A stretch of DNA of 64,000 bases. Origin: an uncultured Pedosphaera sp. GTDB taxonomy: Bacteria > Verrucomicrobiota > Verrucomicrobiia > Limisphaerales > Pedosphaeraceae. The notes beneath the pieces were generated by a model, which made no database searches, was not told the origin of the DNA, and saw only the letters and a list, made by a program, of their open reading frames with translations. The DNA lies in the NCBI GenBank assembly GCA_903918755.1, contig CAIXFN010000101.1:1-64000 (forward strand), read 5' to 3'. A program made the position numbers and the translations under genes. Positions 34,145-45,500 of this stretch are shown piece by piece (position 1 is the first letter of the stretch; each line of letters begins with the position of its first letter).

Positions 34145-36247
34145 ATGGTGAACCTCAACACATTGAATCCGCAGCAGCGGCTGGCGGCGGAGACCATCCA
34201 TGGGCCGGTGCTGATCCTGGCCGGCGCGGGCACGGGCAAGACGCGGGTGATCACTTTCCGCATCGCGCACCTGATGGACAAGGGCGTGGCGCCGGACAAC
34301 ATCCTGGGGGTGACGTTCACCAACAAGGCCGCCCGCGAGATGCAGGAGCGCGTGAGCAAATTGCTGCCGCGCGCGCCGCGGCGTCGGGACCCGAACGCCG
34401 AACGTCCGCCCCGGCCCACGATGTGCACCTTCCATTCCCTGTGCGTGCGCATTTTGCGCGAGCACATTGAGAAGCTGGGGTACAAGCGGAATTTCGTCAT
34501 TTACGACACTTCGGACCAGTTGGGGGCGGTGCGCAAAATCCTCAGCCACATTTCCACCAAAGGCGAGAAGACCGATCCCTCGGCCATCCTGAGCCTCTTG
34601 AGCCGGTACAAAAACGGCGGGTCCCGGGCGGCGGCGCTGGACGATCCCAGCCTCACCGCGCTGGCAGAGCACATTCGGAAACATTACGATTCCGCCCTCC
34701 GGGCCTGCAACGCGGTGGATTTCGACGATTTGATCCTGCTCACCCTGCGGCTGTTCCAGGAGCATCCCGACGCGCTCGAAGCCTGCCGGGCGAAGTACCG
34801 GTATGTGATGGTGGATGAGTACCAGGACACCAACGCGAGCCAGTTCAAGCTGGTGAATCTACTCACCAAGGAGCATCGAAATTTGTGCGTGGTGGGCGAC
34901 GATGATCAGAGCATCTATGGCTGGCGCGGAGCGGAGATCTCCAATCTGCTCGACATGGAGAAGCATTACCCGGAAGTAAAAGTAGTAAAGCTCGAGCAGA
35001 ATTACCGCTCCACCACAACGATCCTCCAGGCGGCCAATGCGATCATCAAGCACAACGTGCGGCGGCGCGGGAAGTCGTTGTGGTCCGAGAAAGGGCAGGG
35101 GGAAAAGATCCAGTTGCACACCTTTTCCGACGACGAAGTGGAGGCGCGCACGGTGGTGGAAGGCATCGAATTCGCCCGCGTGGCGCGGCACATTCCGTGG
35201 TCCCACCAGGCCATCCTGTTCCGGACCAACCAGCAGGCACGCGTTCTGGAAACCGCGTTGCGGCAGGGCGGGGTGCGGTACCATTTGATCGGGGGCCAAA
35301 GCTATTTTGACCGGCGGGAGGTGAAGGACTTTCTGGCATATCTGAAAGTCTTCATGAATCCGAATGACGACATCAGCCTGCTGCGCATCGCCAACGTCCC
35401 GGCGCGGGGCCTGAGCGAAGTGACGATGGAACGGTTGCTCGGCGCCAGCCATGAGCGCAGCGTTTCGGTGTATTCCGTGATGCGGAATCCCCTGGTGACA
35501 ACCACCTTCATGGCCCCGGCGCGGAAGGCCATCGAGGCCTTCGTGGAATTCATTGAGCGGACGCGGGGGATGCTCCACGGCGGGCACTGCACCTCGCTGC
35601 AAACCTGGGCGGATGCCTTTCTGGAGGAGACGGGTTATTTGAACGAGGTGCGGCATTCCGAAAAGACCTTGGAAGCGGGCGACAACCGGGTGCGCAACAT
35701 CAAGGACTTGATCAATATCCTGGAGCGGACCGAGGCGGAGCCGGAAGGTCGGGGCAAGGGCAAAGGGGCGGAGACCGCCGCGCTCCCGGGGGAAGGCTTT
35801 CACAAAACCTCCTCGGCGGCCGAAAAATTGCAGGTGTTTCTGGAAGACCTGACCCTGGACAGTGACCGGGCGGAGGAAAAGGAAGTGGAGGGCGAATTTG
35901 TCACGCTCATCACCATGCACAGTTGCAAGGGGTTGGAATTTCCCCATGTCCACATTGTGGGCATGGAGGATGGCCTGTTGCCGCATTCCCGGTCCATCCT
36001 GGAAGGGACGATGGATGAGGAGCGGCGGCTGTTCTATGTGGCCATCACGCGCGCGATGGAAAGCCTGAACATCAGCCACTGCGCCACCCGGAAGAAATAC
36101 GGGCAGGCCACGACGTGCATGCCTTCGCCGTTTCTTAAGGAACTGCCGATGGAACTGGTAGAACTGGCCGATGAGAAGGCCAAGCAGCCCGTGACCGTCA
36201 ACACCGGAAAAAGCTTGTTCGATATGATGCGCTCCTCGCTCGACTGA
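34145..36247 (+). CDS. UvrD/Rep/PcrA-type superfamily 1 helicase
   Basis: From the ATG at 34145 (a TTG three codons earlier is less likely) the protein has 700 aa, the usual size of Rep/PcrA. It unwinds DNA 3' to 5' in repair and replication restart. Motifs are intact: 'ILAGAGTGKTRVI' (Walker A), 'MVDEYQDTNASQ' (II), 'GDDDQSIYGWRGA' (III), 'LEQNYRST' (IV), 'LITMHSCKGLEFPHV' (V) and 'RRLFYVAITRA' (VI). The absence of RecB/AddA nuclease parts and the length fit UvrD/PcrA. Last gene of the leuS operon, 34 nt after the protease. Confidence 0.95.
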   Translation: MVNLNTLNPQQRLAAETIHGPVLILAGAGTGKTRVITFRIAHLMDKGVAPDNILGVTFTNKAAREMQERVSKLLPRAPRRRDPNAERPPRPTMCTFHSLCVRILREHIEKLGYKRNFVIYDTSDQLGAVRKILSHISTKGEKTDPSAILSLLSRYKNGGSRAAALDDPSLTALAEHIRKHYDSALRACNAVDFDDLILLTLRLFQEHPDALEACRAKYRYVMVDEYQDTNASQFKLVNLLTKEHRNLCVVGDDDQSIYGWRGAEISNLLDMEKHYPEVKVVKLEQNYRSTTTILQAANAIIKHNVRRRGKSLWSEKGQGEKIQLHTFSDDEVEARTVVEGIEFARVARHIPWSHQAILFRTNQQARVLETALRQGGVRYHLIGGQSYFDRREVKDFLAYLKVFMNPNDDISLLRIANVPARGLSEVTMERLLGASHERSVSVYSVMRNPLVTTTFMAPARKAIEAFVEFIERTRGMLHGGHCTSLQTWADAFLEETGYLNEVRHSEKTLEAGDNRVRNIKDLINILERTEAEPEGRGKGKGAETAALPGEGFHKTSSAAEKLQVFLEDLTLDSDRAEEKEVEGEFVTLITMHSCKGLEFPHVHIVGMEDGLLPHSRSILEGTMDEERRLFYVAITRAMESLNISHCATRKKYGQATTCMPSPFLKELPMELVELADEKAKQPVTVNTGKSLFDMMRSSLD

Positions 36248-36293
36248 GTGCGGTGGCGGCAAAAGGCGCAGTCCGCCTGGACGGCGGTTTAAG

Positions 36294-36737
36294 TCAGTAC
36301 GCCTCGACCGTCCAATCCACCGAAGAACCAGTCACAAAAACCTTGGATGATTTCAGTTCAGCGAGGTCATCGGGCGGGTCAACAAACTGGCCGAAGTCGA
36401 GACCAACAACTCCACCGAACCAAGAAACGTGAACCCCGTTGCTGATAACAGAAGCAGTCGTATTAGCTGCATCAGCAAAGCAGAAGTCGCGCGCTCGTGA
36501 GACGACTAGACGGACGCAGACCCAACCATCGCTCGCGGTTTGCTTGGTATCACGGGTTCCGACCCAGACTGTGACGCTTCGTTCACCATCTCTCGTGTAG
36601 GAGATTTCAAGCTTCCGAAGCACCGCATCATTGAACGAATAAAAGCGGGCGAGGAACTCACCGGCTGTTGTTTGATCAAGTGTATTCATGTTGTTGGCCA
36701 ATGGGTGGTGGAGCGGGCCGGGGAGTGGAGGTGCCAT
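36294..36737 (-). CDS. Small orphan protein, possible immunity-type fold
   Basis: The frame starts at ATG 36737 (147 aa); an internal ATG at 36689 (131 aa) is equally plausible. It reads '...AGEFLARFYSFNDAVLRKLEISYTRDGERSVTVWVGTRDTK' and '...VHVSWFGGVVGLDFGQ', with regular beta-strand character. The 'F(N/H)DA' stretch recalls small beta-rich proteins such as immunity-type families, but I cannot assign one. Codon use is less GC-biased than its neighbours. It lies between the UvrD stop and the ppdK terminator and is transcribed on its own. Confidence 0.6.
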   Translation of the reverse strand: MAPPLPGPLHHPLANNMNTLDQTTAGEFLARFYSFNDAVLRKLEISYTRDGERSVTVWVGTRDTKQTASDGWVCVRLVVSRARDFCFADAANTTASVISNGVHVSWFGGVVGLDFGQFVDPPDDLAELKSSKVFVTGSSVDWTVEAY

Positions 36738-36776
36738 CCCTCCTTCGCCCCCGTCACAATTCCCGGCGCAGAGACG

Positions 36777-36805
36777 AAAAAGGCCGCCCGGCGAACCGGG
36801 CGGCC
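36777..36805 (-). terminator. Rho-independent terminator of ppdK
   Basis: On the minus strand GGCCGCCCGG-TTCG-CCGGGCGGCC is a perfect 10-bp stem with a UUCG tetraloop, followed by five T residues. It lies 40 nt past the ppdK stop and just upstream of the next minus-strand gene. Confidence 0.92.
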
Positions 36806-36844
36806 TGATGAATTTACGAGGTGAGCGAGGGGCTCACCAATGGC

Positions 36845-39634
<2,790 letters not shown>

Positions 39635-39697
39635 AGATTTCAACTGTTCGTCGGTCGCTTAACTTTCTTTGGAAAATTCCAGGAAAATTGAGCGGTT

Positions 39698-39725
39698 ACC
39701 CTAACAAACAGGGCCGGGGTGTCAA
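39698..39725 (-). promoter_or_regulatory. Candidate promoter of ppdK
   Basis: On the minus strand a perfect TTGACA (39725-39720) is followed 16 nt later by TAGGGT (39703-39698), a weak -10. The distance to the ATG at 39634 is about 64 nt. The -35 is convincing, the -10 is not. Confidence 0.35.
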
Positions 39726-39804
39726 TGACGAGTTGGCGGGTGGGGGAAGGCGCTGAAAATGGAATGTCCCCGGGCCATTGCCATGGTAAAAATGCGCCCC
39801 GGGT

Positions 39805-42800
39805 TTACTTGCCTGCCGGCAACGGCACCTGCGCCGGGCGCGTCAGATAAAACAGCAATTCCTGGACTTCCTGGGGCGTCAGGGATTGCAGCAGGCCCTC
39901 GGGCATCATGGAAAGGGCGCTTTGCTGGAGGGAGGCGAGGTCGCCGCGGGGGATGACCAGGGTTTCGTTTTGGGTGAGGACGGTCACGGATTTGTCGTCC
40001 TGTTTGGTGACAATGCCGGTGATGTTGCGTCCGTCCTTTGTTTCCAGGTTCCAAGCCCGGTAGTCGTTCGGGATCACGGCATTGGGGTCGATGATGTTTT
40101 CGAGCAGGTAATTGATGTCGCCACGGTTGGAGCCGGTGAGGTCGGGGCCAACTTTGCCGCCGGTGCCGAAGAGGGTGTGGCATTGCTGGCAGGTTTTGAC
40201 AAAAATGGCCCGGCCGCGGGAATCCCGGCCATCGCCAGCCACGGTGGCCCCGGCGTGGTAGATGCCCAGGTATTTTTCGATCTCAGCCTTTTTGTCGGCG
40301 GAGCTGTCGTGGACGACGCCCCAGACGCGGGCGACGGTTTGCTCAATCTCGGGATTTTTCAGCGTGCGCAACTGGCGTACCAGGTCGGCGGTGAGGTCTT
40401 TGGTGGGAACAGTTCCGTTACCTATCGAAATCAGCAACTGTTTCGCGAAAGAGACACGGGAAACCAGAGTGTTGAGGACATCCCGACGTGAAGCGGGGGT
40501 AAGGGTTGTAAAACCACAAAGGAGCGTGGCAGGCACCAAAGGATCGTCAAACGTGGCGAAGGCGCGTATCGCCGGACGCTCGTACTCCGGATCCAACAGC
40601 AGTTCCGACAAGTCATGCAGCAAAGTCTGGTCGCGCGCGGCGACCAGGGAATCCAGTGCGATATGTCGCGCCGCGGCGTCCAAATTGGTATTCAACAGGG
40701 TCTGATGCAGGGCGGGGAGGGCGGTGGGGCTGCCAAAGGTCAGGGAGAGGGCCAGCAGTTTGGCTCGGATGATACTTCCGGCACTTTCGCCCAGCCTGGT
40801 TGCCACAGCGTTCCAGCCCGTAGGGAGCGGAACGGAACGTTGGCCGCGCAATGCGAGGGCGAGTCCGTCGAGGATGTCGAGGCGGTGGGCATCGTCTTTG
40901 GCGCGACCGAGGGATTCGGTGATGGCGGCGAAGGCGGCGGGCGTGCCGAGGGCGGCGGTACGGCGGATGGTGAATTCCAGCAGGCGCGGCAGCGGGGAGG
41001 CCTCGGCCAGGGCGAGCGCGCGCGGGGTATCGATGGTCGGGAGCGGTTCGGCGGCGTACCAATACATCAGGGGCAGATTGTGATCGTTGGCATCTTCGGT
41101 GTGCGCGACCAAGGCGCTCAGGGTGTCCCAGCGGTCGGCCGGGGGAATCCGCTGGAGGAGGGCGCTCAAGTAAAGACGGACGACGGGCGAAGCGTCGGTG
41201 CGGGCGAGGCGGGCGCATTCCGTCAAGGCGGCGGCGGAAACCGGTCCGCGTTCGGCGAGCAATTGGAGCGTCCAGGCGCGCACGTATTCGTCCGCGGCGT
41301 GGAGTTGGCGGAGGGCGATGGCCTCGGTCAATCCGCCCGTGGCATGCAGGGCCCAGAGGGCGCGCAGTTGGCGGGAGGCATCGGGATGATGCTCCAGGAT
41401 TTGCAACAGGGCCTGGTCGACGGCGGGATCGGGTCCGCGTTCCTGCAACGCGCGCCGGGCGTGGCGGACATACCATTCATTCGGGTTCAACGTCAAATCG
41501 ACGAGAGCCGCGCTGGAGAGCTTTTCCAGATTGACCGGGGTGGTTTTGGTGGCGCCGTAAACAATCTTGAAGATGCGGCCGTTGGAGCGGTCATGGCCGT
41601 TCGGATCATTGTGATGGCATTGATTCTTGTCATACCAATCGATCAGGTAAACCGAGCCGTCCTGGTCGGATTCCAAGTTGAGGACCTGCGACCACGAATC
41701 ATTGAAATTGATGAAATCCGCCCCGTGATGGCCGATGAAACCGGAGCCCGCGCGTTCCGGTCGATCCATGTTGATCCGGGAGCCATGGATGTTGTTCATG
41801 AAAAACTGGCCGCGATATTCCTGCGGCCAACTATTGCCTTGGTAAACCAGTAGGCCCGCGTGCGCATGGCCACCGCCGAGGGCATCACTGCCGAGGCGGT
41901 CGGCGTCGTTCCATTGATTGCCCAGATAATGGAGGTGGTCGGCGATGGTTTTGATGTCGTCGAAAATGTACGGGTTGACATGCTGGCCGCCCTGCCGTTC
42001 GTAACGGCCGCCCTGGATCATGTGGAAGAGATGCGGAATGACGCAGGCCTCGATCACGCATTGGCCGTGCGCATCGAAGTCCACGCCCCACGGATTGCTG
42101 GAACCTTCCGCAAAGCGTTCCAGGACATGGCGGGTGGGGTGGTAACGCCAGACGGCGGCAGTGACGTTGAGACGATCCTTGGCCAGGGTGCCGGGCGGGC
42201 CGACGTTGGAGTGGGTGAAGACGCCGTGGCAGCCATAGAGCCAGCCGTCAGGTCCCCAAGTGAAGGTGTTCAAGGTTTCGTGCGTATCCTGATAACCCCA
42301 ACCGTCGAGCAGGATCTGGGGCGGTCCGGCGGGTTTGGGTTCATCGCCGTCCTGAATGGGGATGAACATCAAGTAAGGGGCCGCGCCCACCCAGACACCG
42401 CCAAAGCCGACTTCCAGTCCGCTGATCAGGTTGAGGCCCTCCATGAAAACCGTGCGCTTGTCGAATTTGCCGTCGCCATTGGTGTCCTCGAACACCAGGA
42501 TGCGGTCCTTGCCCTGACCTTCGGCGGCGCGGATGGGATAAGTGTAGGCTTCGGCGACCCACAAGCGGCCCCGGTGATCAATGGCAAAGGCGATGGGTTG
42601 TTTGACATCCGGTTCCCCGGCGAACAGGGTGGCCTGGAAACCCGGCGGCAAAATCATGGCGGCGGCGGCGGCCTCCGGTTCGAGGCCGGCGTATTTTACA
42701 GCGCCGGACGGGGGGACGGGATCGGCTGGCGACGGGGCGGCGGGTAGCCAGGGGGCCAGGAGCAATCCGCCGACGAGGCCGACGAGTTGGAGGACGGGGA

Positions 42801-42828
42801 GTAGAAAACGAGGGGAGCGTGATTTCAT
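39805..42828 (-). CDS. PVC-type dehydrogenase / HEAT / cytochrome c protein
   Basis: I start at the ATG giving MKSRSPRFLLPVLQLVGLVG, which begins a signal peptide (1007 aa); the open frame continues 30 codons upstream without a signal-like sequence. Order: dehydrogenase propeller (about 50-430, 'LPPGFQATLFAGEPDVKQP', 'FEDTNGDGKFDKRTVF'), a helical HEAT-like region (about 450-830), and a C-terminal cytochrome c with CQQCH from Cys880 and the 'VGPDLTGSNRGD.NYLLENIIDPNAVIP' signature of PVC haem-binding domains. It lacks the ThuA and discoidin parts of the 6431-10735 protein but is otherwise a paralogue. It lies 118 nt after pabC. Confidence 0.92.
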   Translation of the reverse strand: MKSRSPRFLLPVLQLVGLVGGLLLAPWLPAAPSPADPVPPSGAVKYAGLEPEAAAAAMILPPGFQATLFAGEPDVKQPIAFAIDHRGRLWVAEAYTYPIRAAEGQGKDRILVFEDTNGDGKFDKRTVFMEGLNLISGLEVGFGGVWVGAAPYLMFIPIQDGDEPKPAGPPQILLDGWGYQDTHETLNTFTWGPDGWLYGCHGVFTHSNVGPPGTLAKDRLNVTAAVWRYHPTRHVLERFAEGSSNPWGVDFDAHGQCVIEACVIPHLFHMIQGGRYERQGGQHVNPYIFDDIKTIADHLHYLGNQWNDADRLGSDALGGGHAHAGLLVYQGNSWPQEYRGQFFMNNIHGSRINMDRPERAGSGFIGHHGADFINFNDSWSQVLNLESDQDGSVYLIDWYDKNQCHHNDPNGHDRSNGRIFKIVYGATKTTPVNLEKLSSAALVDLTLNPNEWYVRHARRALQERGPDPAVDQALLQILEHHPDASRQLRALWALHATGGLTEAIALRQLHAADEYVRAWTLQLLAERGPVSAAALTECARLARTDASPVVRLYLSALLQRIPPADRWDTLSALVAHTEDANDHNLPLMYWYAAEPLPTIDTPRALALAEASPLPRLLEFTIRRTAALGTPAAFAAITESLGRAKDDAHRLDILDGLALALRGQRSVPLPTGWNAVATRLGESAGSIIRAKLLALSLTFGSPTALPALHQTLLNTNLDAAARHIALDSLVAARDQTLLHDLSELLLDPEYERPAIRAFATFDDPLVPATLLCGFTTLTPASRRDVLNTLVSRVSFAKQLLISIGNGTVPTKDLTADLVRQLRTLKNPEIEQTVARVWGVVHDSSADKKAEIEKYLGIYHAGATVAGDGRDSRGRAIFVKTCQQCHTLFGTGGKVGPDLTGSNRGDINYLLENIIDPNAVIPNDYRAWNLETKDGRNITGIVTKQDDKSVTVLTQNETLVIPRGDLASLQQSALSMMPEGLLQSLTPQEVQELLFYLTRPAQVPLPAGK

Positions 42829-42946
42829 AACTCGATTCAAATGGCGATGGACCATGGGGCGCAAAAAATGACCGCCTGGTTCCCGGACTGTTACTTGGCG
42901 GGAACCAGCCGGCAACATACCGGTTTCCGCGACGGACGGGCAATGA

Positions 42947-43807
42947 CTAGTTTTGGAGCGCTAACAATCGGATCTCCGAGCACCAGGCCTGGTGCAACGC
43001 CGGGACGATGGGTGATCGGCGCATGGGACAACGATCCAGCTCGATGACTTCAACGATCCCCCAGCTGGACAGGGTCAGGAAGACGGCATCCGCGATGAAA
43101 AGTTCCGGCCGGAGCAGGGTGGTTTCCCGCACCGCGATTCCGAGCGGCCCGGCCAACTCCGCCACGATTGAACGGGTGATGCCGGGATGCGCCCCGCTTG
43201 CCAGGGGCGCCGTGCTGATTCTGCCTTCGCTGATCCAGAACAAATTCGCGGCGCACGCCTCCACCACCTCCCCGGCCGCATTGAGCAGGAGGGCTTCCTC
43301 GACCCCGGCATCCAGGGCTTCCGCCCGGGCGAGCACCTGGATCAGTTTGTTCGCCGTCTTGGCCGCCGCGATGGGTGAATGGGTCGGCAAGGTCTGGCTG
43401 GCGGTGATCATGCGCCAAGCCGGAGGGTGGCCGGGGAGGACCGCCGGGGAGGGATGCAGGGAGAGCATGAAGGTGGGGTGGGTGGCCCCTTCCGGGGAAT
43501 ACCCGCGGACGCCGACACCCCGGGAGATGGTGATCCGGAGGAGGGAGTCCGGCTGGTCGTTGAGCGTGACCAGTCGGGCCACGAGGGAACGCAGCTTGGG
43601 GCGCGAGTAGGGCTTGGTAATGTTGAGCAGGCGCAGACCGGTCTCGAAGCGCCGAATGTGTTCGTCCCACAGGACCGGCTCGCCGCCCACCAGACGGAGG
43701 GTTTCAAAGATCCCGTCCCCGTAGAGAAACCCACGATCAAAAGCTGATACTTTTGCCAGGTGCTCGGGCAGGAATTTTCCATTCAAAAAAACGATTGAAG
43801 AAGCCAT
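42947..43807 (-). CDS. pabC: Class IV aminotransferase, probable aminodeoxychorismate lyase
   Basis: This 286-aa PLP enzyme has the class IV core: 'SAFDRGFLYGDGIFETLR', an Arg in 'EHIRRFETGLRLL', the PLP lysine Lys150 in 'AAAKTANKLIQVLARAEA', and 'SGAHPGITRSIV'. Family members act as branched-chain aminotransferase (IlvE), D-amino-acid aminotransferase or 4-amino-4-deoxychorismate lyase (PabC). The presence of pabB two genes upstream on the same strand favours PabC, which releases p-aminobenzoate for folate, but sequence alone cannot exclude the others. Confidence 0.8.
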   Translation of the reverse strand: MASSIVFLNGKFLPEHLAKVSAFDRGFLYGDGIFETLRLVGGEPVLWDEHIRRFETGLRLLNITKPYSRPKLRSLVARLVTLNDQPDSLLRITISRGVGVRGYSPEGATHPTFMLSLHPSPAVLPGHPPAWRMITASQTLPTHSPIAAAKTANKLIQVLARAEALDAGVEEALLLNAAGEVVEACAANLFWISEGRISTAPLASGAHPGITRSIVAELAGPLGIAVRETTLLRPELFIADAVFLTLSSWGIVEVIELDRCPMRRSPIVPALHQAWCSEIRLLALQN

Positions 43808-43823
43808 GGGTGGGGTCTGGTGC

Positions 43824-45500
43824 TTAAGAGGGTTGCTTGGGCAGTTTGTCGTTCAACGGTTGGGGTGGCGCAGTGGGGAATTGCGCCTCAGGGAAGGCGC
43901 CGGATTCGGCGAGCAGGGGAGGCAGGGGACTGTATTGACGCCGCGCCAGCGACCACCACCGCGAGGAAGGGGGGGGCGGCAGAAAGCGCTGGCCGGCCAG
44001 GGTGCGAAATTGATATTGGAGTTTTTGTTTGGCGATGGCCTGGCAGAGGAGGGGCCAGGCGATCGCGGCGGGCAGGTAAAAAAACCAGAGGATGAAGGTG
44101 GCCACCGGCAAGAGCGGCAGGAACAGCACGTAACCGATGGTCTTGAAAATGGCCGCGCTTTCCTTGGGGGAGGAGATTCCCTGCCACATGCCGACCCAAG
44201 CCAGGGCCCGGGCGTCGAGATAAAAGCCCACGAGGTAACCCACGCCAATCACTCCCAAAAACAGGGCGCCAATGCCCGCGGAAAGCGCGCCACTCAAGGC
44301 CCAGGTCAGTCCGATAATGCCGCAGGCTTCCACGAGGAGAATCAGCAGCACCGGCACCCCGAAAGTGCGCCACAAGGCTTGCAACTGGCCGCTGATGATC
44401 TGCTGGAGCGTCAAGGGGGTGCACAGCAGCATCTCCAGGGCGGCGTTCGAGCGGGCGGTGGCGAGAAAATGGCAGGAGTCGGCGGCCAGGCGCATTTTGA
44501 TGATAAAGTTAAGCACCAGAGCGCAGGCCACAAAAAGGCCGACCATTCCGGAGCCGCCCACCGCGGCGAACAGCACCGCCACGGCACAGACCAGGGCGAC
44601 CAGCAGCCAGAGCAGCAAACGCATGCCCTGATCCCGTCCGGCCAGCCAGAAGATGGGATTGCGATCCAGCATCTCCGCCCGCCGGCGGCGGCGCTCTCCG
44701 GGGGAGCCGAATCGCCAGCGGGTCAGGCGGTTCTGCCAGGCGGGGGAGGTAGTGAACGAGGCGGATTCAGATTGGCGAAAACGGGTGACGATCAGCGCCG
44801 TGAGACTGAGCAAGATCCACGAGACGAACTGGGTAACCAGCAGGCTCCGCCAGTAGCCGGCCGCATCTCGAAAATAGGCCGACGCGAACGCCAGGTTGAA
44901 AGCGTGGCCGGGGCTCAGTGGCTCCAGCACCCGCAGGGTCGTCAGGGCGGGGAGTGCCAGCATGATCAGGACCACCGCGAGCGTGCCCGCCATGGCCCGC
45001 CGCTCCTCGTGGCTGAGGGACGAGATGAACAGGCCGGCCGTCAGGGAAAAGAACTGGGTATTCGTGAGCACCAGGGCCATGCGCCAGTATTCCCCGGCGG
45101 TCACCCCGCCGAGCAACAGGGCGAACGCTAGAATCGGGAGCATTCCCAGCAGTCCGTAAATCGAACCCAGGGAGGACGCCGCCAGCTTGCCGAGCACGAT
45201 GTCGTAACCGCGGAGGTCCGTCAGGAACAGCAACCCCAGGGTGCCTTCCCGTCGTTCCTCACTGAGGCAGTCCGCCGTCTTGCGGACCCCTTCCAGCAGG
45301 CAATAGGCAAACATGCAGTAAGCCAGCACCGAGAACATGGTTTCGGCGATGCGCAGCGAAAACGGCAGCAGCAGGCTAAGGCAGAGCATGGCCAGGGCAA
45401 TGAGGCCGAGGCCGCCCGCCGCGAGGGCGCGATTGCGGTAGGTTGCCGGCAGGCGCGCCGCCACCCGCATTTCCCGATCCACGATGGGTAGAAAGGTCAT
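43824..45500 (-). CDS. ABC-2-type transporter permease
   Basis: From the ATG at 45500, which overlaps the pabB stop as ATGA, the protein has 558 aa. It has about 12 hydrophobic segments arranged as two similar halves. The first half carries the ABC-2 signature 'EERREGTLGLLFLTDLRGYDIVLGKLAASSL', and the second 'NAALEMLLCTPLTLQQIISGQLQALWR' in the same place. The centre holds a basic loop ('RRRRAEMLDRNPIFWLAGRD'). No ATP-binding subunit is encoded nearby; it must be elsewhere. Its place between pabB and pabC is odd, and the transported substrate is unknown. Confidence 0.85.
   Translation of the reverse strand: MTFLPIVDREMRVAARLPATYRNRALAAGGLGLIALAMLCLSLLLPFSLRIAETMFSVLAYCMFAYCLLEGVRKTADCLSEERREGTLGLLFLTDLRGYDIVLGKLAASSLGSIYGLLGMLPILAFALLLGGVTAGEYWRMALVLTNTQFFSLTAGLFISSLSHEERRAMAGTLAVVLIMLALPALTTLRVLEPLSPGHAFNLAFASAYFRDAAGYWRSLLVTQFVSWILLSLTALIVTRFRQSESASFTTSPAWQNRLTRWRFGSPGERRRRRAEMLDRNPIFWLAGRDQGMRLLLWLLVALVCAVAVLFAAVGGSGMVGLFVACALVLNFIIKMRLAADSCHFLATARSNAALEMLLCTPLTLQQIISGQLQALWRTFGVPVLLILLVEACGIIGLTWALSGALSAGIGALFLGVIGVGYLVGFYLDARALAWVGMWQGISSPKESAAIFKTIGYVLFLPLLPVATFILWFFYLPAAIAWPLLCQAIAKQKLQYQFRTLAGQRFLPPPPSSRWWSLARRQYSPLPPLLAESGAFPEAQFPTAPPQPLNDKLPKQPS

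Noticed and set aside
31450-34500. 1016-codon antisense frame over the M16 protease and the helicase start
   Set aside because: It crosses two well-identified genes and contains no motif; it is a composition artefact.
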